NCBI GenBank assembly: GCA_903958285.1
Contig: CAJBSR010000105.1
Coordinates: 1-18,380 of the forward strand
DNA length: 18,380 nucleotides
Source of the DNA: an uncultured Sphingomonadales bacterium
GTDB lineage: Bacteria > Pseudomonadota > Alphaproteobacteria > Sphingomonadales > Sphingomonadaceae
Direction of reading: 5' to 3'
The notes below the pieces were generated by a model. It was given only the letters and a program-made list of their open reading frames with translations, did not search any database and was not told the origin of the DNA. The position numbers and the translations under genes were made by a program. Below are positions 14,433-18,380 of the stretch, piece after piece (the first letter of the stretch is position 1; every line of letters starts with the position of its first letter).

Positions 14433-16394
14433 ATGCGCCACTTCGTCACGTTCACCGCGCTTGCGCTTGTTTTGGCAACGCCTGCAATCGGGCGCGAGCC
14501 GCCTGCACCGGGCATAGTCACCAAAGCGACAGCGGACGCCAATGCAAAGGTGGCCGCAGCACTCCCGCTCAACGACCCATCCGACTTCACCGATGCGACG
14601 CGCGGACGGTTGGCGCAGATTGAGGGCGGCATCATCCGCAACGCCAAGGGCGACGTGGTTTGGGATGTGAACAGCTATGCCTTCGTCAAAGGCGATGCGC
14701 CCGCCAGCGTGAACCCGTCGCTCTGGCGCCAGTCCAAGCTCAATTCCGAACATGGCTTGTTCGAAGTCAAGCCCGGCATCTACCAGTTCCGCGGCTATGA
14801 TGCGGCGGTCATGACTGTGATCCGTGGCAAGACCGGCTGGATTGTCGTCGACCCGCTCACCGCCGTCGAAAGCGCGGCAGCTGGGATGGACCTTGTCAGG
14901 AAGACGCTTGGCGATCTCCCCATAACGGGCATCGTCTTTACCCATAGTCATGGCGATCACTATGGCGGCGTGGCAGCGCTCGCTTCGCCTGAAGTGCTGG
15001 CCTCAGGCAAAATTCCGATTGTGGCACCACATGGTTTTACCGATGAGGCGATCAGCGAGAATGTTATTGCAGGCATTTATATGGGCCGGCGCGCCGGCTT
15101 CCAGTTCGGGGCCGCCCTGCCTCGCAACGCGACGGGCCAAGTAGGCACCGGTCTTGCCCAAGCGCTTCCGACCAACAACCGCGCTTCGCTCGCCAAGCCG
15201 ACGATGGAAGTGGCGAAGGGGGCAGCGCCGGTCGTGATTGACGGCATTACCTTTGAATTCATCGATGCAGCCTCATCAGAAGCGCCGGCTGAATTCATGT
15301 TCTATCTGCCCGACTTTAAGGCGCTCTGCTCGTCAGAAGTCGCGACGGGCACGTTCCACAATGTGCTGACCCAGCGGGGCGCCAAAGCGCGCGACACGCT
15401 CAACTGGTCAAAGGCAATTGATACGGCGTTGCGCAGCTATGCTGACAAGTCGGAGGTGGTCTTCGGCTCCCACAATTGGCCGACATGGGGGTCGGACAAT
15501 GTGAAGACCTTCCTGACGCATCACCGAGATACGTACCGCTTCATCCACGATCAGACGATGCGGCTCGCGAACAGCGGGGAGACAGCAACGGAAATTGCTG
15601 AGCAGGTGGGCGAGCCGACTTTTGCGAAGACTGATTTTTCGACGCGCGGTTATTACGGCACGTACAACCACAATGCGAAGGCGGTTTTCCAATATTATTT
15701 CGGCTGGTGGGACGGTGTGCCCGCCAATTACCACCGCCATGTCCCGACCGAGGAATCGAAGCGCTATGTCGCGGCGATGGGCGGCGCGAAGAAGGCGCTG
15801 GATGTGGGGATCAAGGCCTATGACGGCGGCGACTATCGCTGGTCATCGACGGTCTTCAACCACATCGTCTTTGCAGACCCGGCCAATGCGCTGGCCAAGA
15901 AGTGGCTTGCGGCCAGCTATGAACAGCAGGGCTTTCAGGCAGAGGCGGGCACCTGGCGTAACGTCTTCCTGCAGGCCGCGTTTGAACTGCGCAACGGCGT
16001 GCCCAAGCCTCGTCTGGATGTCGCAGGCGCAGGCGTCATCCGCGCCGTGCCGACCGCCAATCTTATGGACGCGCTGGCCGCACGCTTCAACCCGGCCAAC
16101 TCGGCCCGCCCCAACACGACCGTCCAGCTGATCTTCACGGATCGCAACGAGACAGTCGCACTTCATGTCGGTGAATCGGTTCTGTTCCCGAGCATGGGCC
16201 AGAAACTGGATGCACCCACCGCGACACTGACAACCACACGCGCGACCTTTGACGGACTGATCCTCCAGACCATCGACATTGGCGAGGCGATCCAGTCCGG
16301 CGCGCTGAAATTTGATGGCGATCCCACCGCCATCGGCGCGATGTTCGCCGCGTTGGATAAGCCGGAGATGACGTTCAACATCGTGACGCCTTAG
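14433..16394 (+). CDS. Secreted alkylsulfatase, metallo-beta-lactamase type (SdsA1-like)
   Basis: Likely cleaves primary alkyl sulfates such as dodecyl sulfate to alcohol and sulfate, outside the cytoplasm. The 653-residue precursor has a signal peptide (about residues 1-22). Binuclear zinc-site residues are THSHGDH (His171, His173, Asp175, His176), Glu283, Glu302 and His347. The spacings 283-302-347 equal those I recall for Pseudomonas SdsA1 (280, 299, 344). GYYGTYNHNAKAVFQYYFGW and DGVPANYH mark the start of the dimerisation domain, and the last 110 or so residues form a sterol-carrier-like C-terminal domain. I chose ATG 14433, with a strong AGGAGG at 14423-14428; the in-frame ATG at 14379 overlaps pyk. 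This gene may be co-transcribed with pyk or have its own promoter within pyk. The stop codon lies in the loop of a stem-loop (16382-16405). Confidence 0.9.
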   Translation: MRHFVTFTALALVLATPAIGREPPAPGIVTKATADANAKVAAALPLNDPSDFTDATRGRLAQIEGGIIRNAKGDVVWDVNSYAFVKGDAPASVNPSLWRQSKLNSEHGLFEVKPGIYQFRGYDAAVMTVIRGKTGWIVVDPLTAVESAAAGMDLVRKTLGDLPITGIVFTHSHGDHYGGVAALASPEVLASGKIPIVAPHGFTDEAISENVIAGIYMGRRAGFQFGAALPRNATGQVGTGLAQALPTNNRASLAKPTMEVAKGAAPVVIDGITFEFIDAASSEAPAEFMFYLPDFKALCSSEVATGTFHNVLTQRGAKARDTLNWSKAIDTALRSYADKSEVVFGSHNWPTWGSDNVKTFLTHHRDTYRFIHDQTMRLANSGETATEIAEQVGEPTFAKTDFSTRGYYGTYNHNAKAVFQYYFGWWDGVPANYHRHVPTEESKRYVAAMGGAKKALDVGIKAYDGGDYRWSSTVFNHIVFADPANALAKKWLAASYEQQGFQAEAGTWRNVFLQAAFELRNGVPKPRLDVAGAGVIRAVPTANLMDALAARFNPANSARPNTTVQLIFTDRNETVALHVGESVLFPSMGQKLDAPTATLTTTRATFDGLILQTIDIGEAIQSGALKFDGDPTAIGAMFAALDKPEMTFNIVTP

Positions 16395-16405
16395 GCGGCG
16401 TCACG
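16382..16405. terminator. Stem-loop at the end of the alkylsulfatase gene
   Basis: CGTGACGCC pairs with GGCGTCACG (9 bp, perfect) over a six-base loop that contains the alkylsulfatase stop codon (16392-16394). It lies in the convergent gap with the DUF1345 gene. There is no T-run on either strand, so it would be a non-canonical terminator or a 3'-end stabilising structure. Confidence 0.5.
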
Positions 16406-16413
16406 CAGGGGCA

Positions 16414-16426
16414 GGTCAGCCTGACC
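16414..16426. terminator. Second palindrome at the DUF1345 gene end
   Basis: GGTCAG and CTGACC are arranged as an inverted repeat with a one-base centre, covering the stop codon of the DUF1345 gene (16416-16418 on the - strand). Such a tight loop is strained as RNA, so a hairpin would need to open a few pairs. With the neighbouring stem-loop it may help separate two convergent units. Confidence 0.3.
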
Positions 16427-17066
16427 CGGCAATCACGTTGACGATCATGGCGACGATGCCAAGGTTGAAGACGAAGGCGAACAGGCCGTGGAACGTCACC
16501 ACGCGCCGGAACGCCTGGCTTGTCAGGTTGATGTCTGCGGTTTGGCAGGTCATGCCGATGACGAATGAAAAATAGACAAAGTCCGCGAACACCGGCGCGT
16601 CTCCGCCCGGAAAGTCGAGCCCGCCATGGTCGTCCCCACTGGGTTGTGCGTCATAAAAGACGTGCGCATAATGGATCGCGAACACCAGATTGGTGAAGAC
16701 CCAGCCCGACAATAAGGTCAGCACCAACAAGGCGATGCGGCTGGCGCTGAGGGCATCCTTATCCGCCACCAGGACGCCGACGGAGATGGTGACGACGGTC
16801 ACGATGATCGCGGTGAGCGTGAGCAGAATCTGCCGCCCGCCATCGTCACGCGCGGCTGTTTTGCGGATGGTGTCTGGCGAACTGTTCAGCCACGCGGGCA
16901 GAAGCGACAGGGCAAAAGCGCCTGCGGCGATGTCAAACCCGCCGATCAGCGCCATCTCTGTAGGCAGGAAGGCTGCGAGCGCTGCAAACCCTGCCACCAG
17001 CAGAGTAAAGAAGCCCATGTAACGCGTATGTGCGATCCGACTGGTCTGTGTTCGCTTATGCCCCAT
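16416..17066 (-). CDS. DUF1345-family inner-membrane protein
   Basis: Conserved integral membrane protein of unknown function, 216 residues. A basic N-terminus (MGHKRTQTSR) precedes about five or six hydrophobic spans near residues 17-35, 39-59, 84-104, 112-134, 160-180 and 192-213. The late block DFVYFSFVIGMTCQTADINL (about 161-180), followed by arginines and FNLGIVAMIVN, is the conserved DUF1345 pattern as I recall it. The loop near 140-158 is acidic and glycine-rich. The ATG at 17066 has AAGGAAAG upstream at slightly long spacing. It lies 81 bases downstream of the HAD gene and may be co-transcribed with it. No substrate or partner can be read from the sequence. Confidence 0.78.
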   Translation of the reverse strand: MGHKRTQTSRIAHTRYMGFFTLLVAGFAALAAFLPTEMALIGGFDIAAGAFALSLLPAWLNSSPDTIRKTAARDDGGRQILLTLTAIIVTVVTISVGVLVADKDALSASRIALLVLTLLSGWVFTNLVFAIHYAHVFYDAQPSGDDHGGLDFPGGDAPVFADFVYFSFVIGMTCQTADINLTSQAFRRVVTFHGLFAFVFNLGIVAMIVNVIAGSG

Positions 17067-17147
17067 GCCGTCAGCTTTCCTTGGTCTTGCCGTGTCATGT
17101 TACGCCAATCGGCGGCCTGCGCTATGCACAGTTATGGGAGCAGAGGT

Positions 17148-17756
17148 CTAAAGCAGATCGAGCGCTTCCAAATGGCGGCGGGCTGTCGCAGCGTCGATAA
17201 AATGATGGCCGACAAAGCCATTGGCTTGTGCGGACTGCGCATTGTCCAGCCGGTCATCCAGAAACACGCCTTCCCCCGGCGCCAATCCAAAGCGCGCGCG
17301 GGCGAGATGGAAAATCGCCGGGTCCGGCTTGGCCAGCTTTTCATCGCCCGAAACGACAATGTCTCGAAACCGGTCAAAGACATGCGCTTCTTGCGCGCGG
17401 AAGGGCGGCCAGAATTCGTGGCTGAAATTGGTGATTCCGAAAATGGGGACGCCTGCCGAATCGAGCTCTTCGACCAGTTCAATCATGCCCTCAACAGGGC
17501 CGGTAATCGTCTCGTTAAAGCGCAGCGCCCATTGAAGGATCAGGTCACGGTGTTCGGGATAGCGGGCGATCAGTTCCGCGCTGGTGTCCGCAAAATCGCG
17601 GCCTTCGTCATGCTGGAAATGCCAGTCATTGGTGACGACAGTTTCCAGAAACGCGTCAAGCGCCCGATCCTCGGGGATCAGGCGCTCGAACAGAGCTCTT
17701 GGGCTCCAGTGATATAGGACGTTGCCGACGTCGAATACGACGGCGGTCACCGCCAC
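17148..17756 (-). CDS. HAD-superfamily phosphatase, YihX-like
   Basis: Probable cytoplasmic sugar-phosphate or nucleotide-type phosphatase, 202 residues. HAD motifs in order are the nucleophile Asp9 in VVFDVGNVLYHW, Thr109 in GITNFS, Lys143 in KLAKPDPAIF, and Asp167/Asp168 in GVFLDDRLDN. The residue two after the nucleophile is Gly instead of the usual Asp, as in the YihX-type group, so general acid/base help must come from elsewhere. The small alpha-helical cap lies between motifs I and II. Start is a GTG (17756), six bases after the rpmJ stop; a second GTG two codons later (17750) is an alternative. AGGG just upstream lies inside the end of rpmJ, which suggests translational coupling. The substrate cannot be told. 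Confidence 0.86.
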   Translation of the reverse strand: MAVTAVVFDVGNVLYHWSPRALFERLIPEDRALDAFLETVVTNDWHFQHDEGRDFADTSAELIARYPEHRDLILQWALRFNETITGPVEGMIELVEELDSAGVPIFGITNFSHEFWPPFRAQEAHVFDRFRDIVVSGDEKLAKPDPAIFHLARARFGLAPGEGVFLDDRLDNAQSAQANGFVGHHFIDAATARRHLEALDLL

Positions 17757-17762
17757 GGGGGA

Positions 17763-17888
17763 TTAGCCCTGGCGTGCCTTGAAGCGCGGCTGCGTCTTGT
17801 TGATGACGTAGGTCCGGCCACGACGACGGATCACGCGGTTATCCCGGTGACGGTCCTTGAGCGACTTGAGCGAATTGCGGATCTTCAT
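17763..17888 (-). CDS. rpmJ: Ribosomal protein L36, cysteine-free type
   Basis: Component of the large ribosomal subunit. The 41-residue, strongly basic protein begins [18 protein letters not shown] and contains [20 protein letters not shown]. It lacks the Cys/His set that binds zinc in classical L36, matching the zinc-independent (YkgO-like) form usual in alphaproteobacteria. ATG 17888 has AGGC about ten bases upstream. It leads directly into the HAD gene after six bases. This gene is easy to miss because of its length. Confidence 0.93.
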   Translation of the reverse strand: MKIRNSLKSLKDRHRDNRVIRRRGRTYVINKTQPRFKARQG

Positions 17889-17932
17889 GATCGCTTGCCT
17901 GTTCTAAATTAACGTTGGAAAATGAAGGCTGC

Positions 17933-17961
17933 CGCCTAAAGATGGGCTATGGCAAAGTCAA
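17933..17961 (-). promoter_or_regulatory. rpmJ: Candidate rpmJ promoter
   Basis: On the - strand TTGACT (17961-17956) is a good -35 element. A weak -10 follows: TAGGCG at 17-base spacing (17938-17933) or TTTAGG at 15 bases (17940-17935). It lies about 50 bases upstream of rpmJ. The rightward lipoprotein gene must have its own promoter in the same 103-base gap, where TTGGAA (17915-17920) is the only hint. Confidence 0.35.
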
Positions 17962-17991
17962 GGCGATCTGCCGAGTAAGGAGTCATCTCCC

Positions 17992-18380
17992 ATGCGTTTT
18001 ATCGTGTTTTCTCTCTCTCTGCTGGCGCTATCCGGCTGTGCAGCCTCGATTCCGCCTGTGGAAGTCACGCGATTCCACCTTGGGCAGCAACCGGCCTCCG
18101 GCCCCGTCGTGATTGAGGCGGCAGAAGGCCAGAACGCCGCCAATCTTGAATTCGGCACCTATGCGGCCGCTGTCTCCCGCGAACTGATTCGGCTCGGCTA
18201 CCCGCTGGAGGGTAAGGCGACGTACCGGATTGTCCTTGGATTTGACCGCGCGGAACGGCAGGTCCCGAAGCGCTCGCCTGTGACCATCGGCATCGGTGGC
18301 GGATCGTTCGGTGGAAATGTCGGCATCGGCTTGGGCACGAGTTTCGGCGTCGGCAAGTCAACGTCAGCGATCATCGGCAC
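17992..18380 (+). CDS. Glycine-rich lipoprotein, possibly DUF4136-like (cut by the window end)
   Basis: The first 129 complete codons are visible; the gene runs off the right edge. MRFIVFSLSLLALSGC is a short lipoprotein signal with lipobox LSGC, so Cys16 would carry the lipid and the protein is tethered to a membrane facing the periplasm. The mature part starts with a mixed segment (about 20-90), then a glycine-rich stretch alternating with hydrophobic residues (about 98-120: GIGGGSFGG, GIGLGTSFGVG). This layout resembles sphingomonad DUF4136 lipoproteins of unknown function, a tentative call. The start ATG 17992 has AAGGAG at 17977-17982, nine bases upstream. It is divergent from rpmJ. Confidence 0.75.
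   Translation, partial: MRFIVFSLSLLALSGCAASIPPVEVTRFHLGQQPASGPVVIEAAEGQNAANLEFGTYAAAVSRELIRLGYPLEGKATYRIVLGFDRAERQVPKRSPVTIGIGGGSFGGNVGIGLGTSFGVGKSTSAIIG

Noticed and set aside
17028..17717. A 229-codon open frame on the + strand opposite the HAD gene
   Set aside because: The HAD motifs on the other strand are clear, and this frame shows no family features.
1..18380. Mobile element, CRISPR array, tRNA/rRNA or defence cluster
   Set aside because: No transposase, integrase, regular spaced repeats, tRNA-like cloverleaf or toxin-antitoxin pair was seen by eye on either strand.

Overview
The window reads as ordinary chromosome from a GC-rich alphaproteobacterium, most likely a sphingomonad (Sphingomonadales). 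The supports are a DUF1244 protein with a CRNC motif, a cytochrome b561-YceI fusion protein, a cysteine-free ribosomal protein L36 of 41 residues, a DUF1345 membrane protein, and even codon use across all genes. This placement is an inference from gene content and not from a marker gene. I see no tRNA, rRNA, CRISPR array, insertion sequence, phage gene or attachment site, and no gene-free stretch over 300 bases (the longest is about 190).

Layout. Positions 132-3503 (+) hold a compact rmlACBD operon (here rfbA, rfbC, rfbB, rfbD) that makes dTDP-L-rhamnose for surface polysaccharide. Facing it, 3537-7521 (-) is a four-gene polyamine-type ABC transporter: Tat-type substrate-binding lipoprotein, two permeases and an ATPase, with a stem-loop at the junction after the binding-protein gene. 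A divergent control region (7522-7667) separates it from a cytochrome b561-YceI fusion (7668-8930, +) and a secreted PAP2-type phosphatase (8932-9483, +). Next come purK and purE (9490-11051, -), the two enzymes that carboxylate AIR in purine synthesis.

A short GGDEF protein (11243-11833, +) overlaps tail-to-tail with gpmA (phosphoglycerate mutase, 11815-12501, -). A DUF1244 gene (12570-12860, -) lies between gpmA and the divergently read pyk (pyruvate kinase, 12902-14389, +), so two lower-glycolysis enzymes sit close together. A secreted alkylsulfatase (14433-16394, +) follows pyk and converges, over two palindromes, on a DUF1345 membrane protein (16416-17066, -). The right end has rpmJ (L36) leading into a HAD phosphatase (both -), and divergently a lipoprotein gene that runs off the window.

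How the genes fit together. The window is mostly unrelated housekeeping modules: nucleotide-sugar supply, polyamine-type uptake, purine synthesis, glycolysis and sulfate-ester scavenging. I found no convincing undescribed system. The items most worth a second look are the b561-YceI fusion beside a secreted PAP2 protein, a changed ligand pocket in the polyamine-type binding protein, the stem-loop between binding-protein and permease genes, the SGDEF cyclase with an intact inhibitory-site motif, and the DUF1244 CxxC protein between glycolytic genes.
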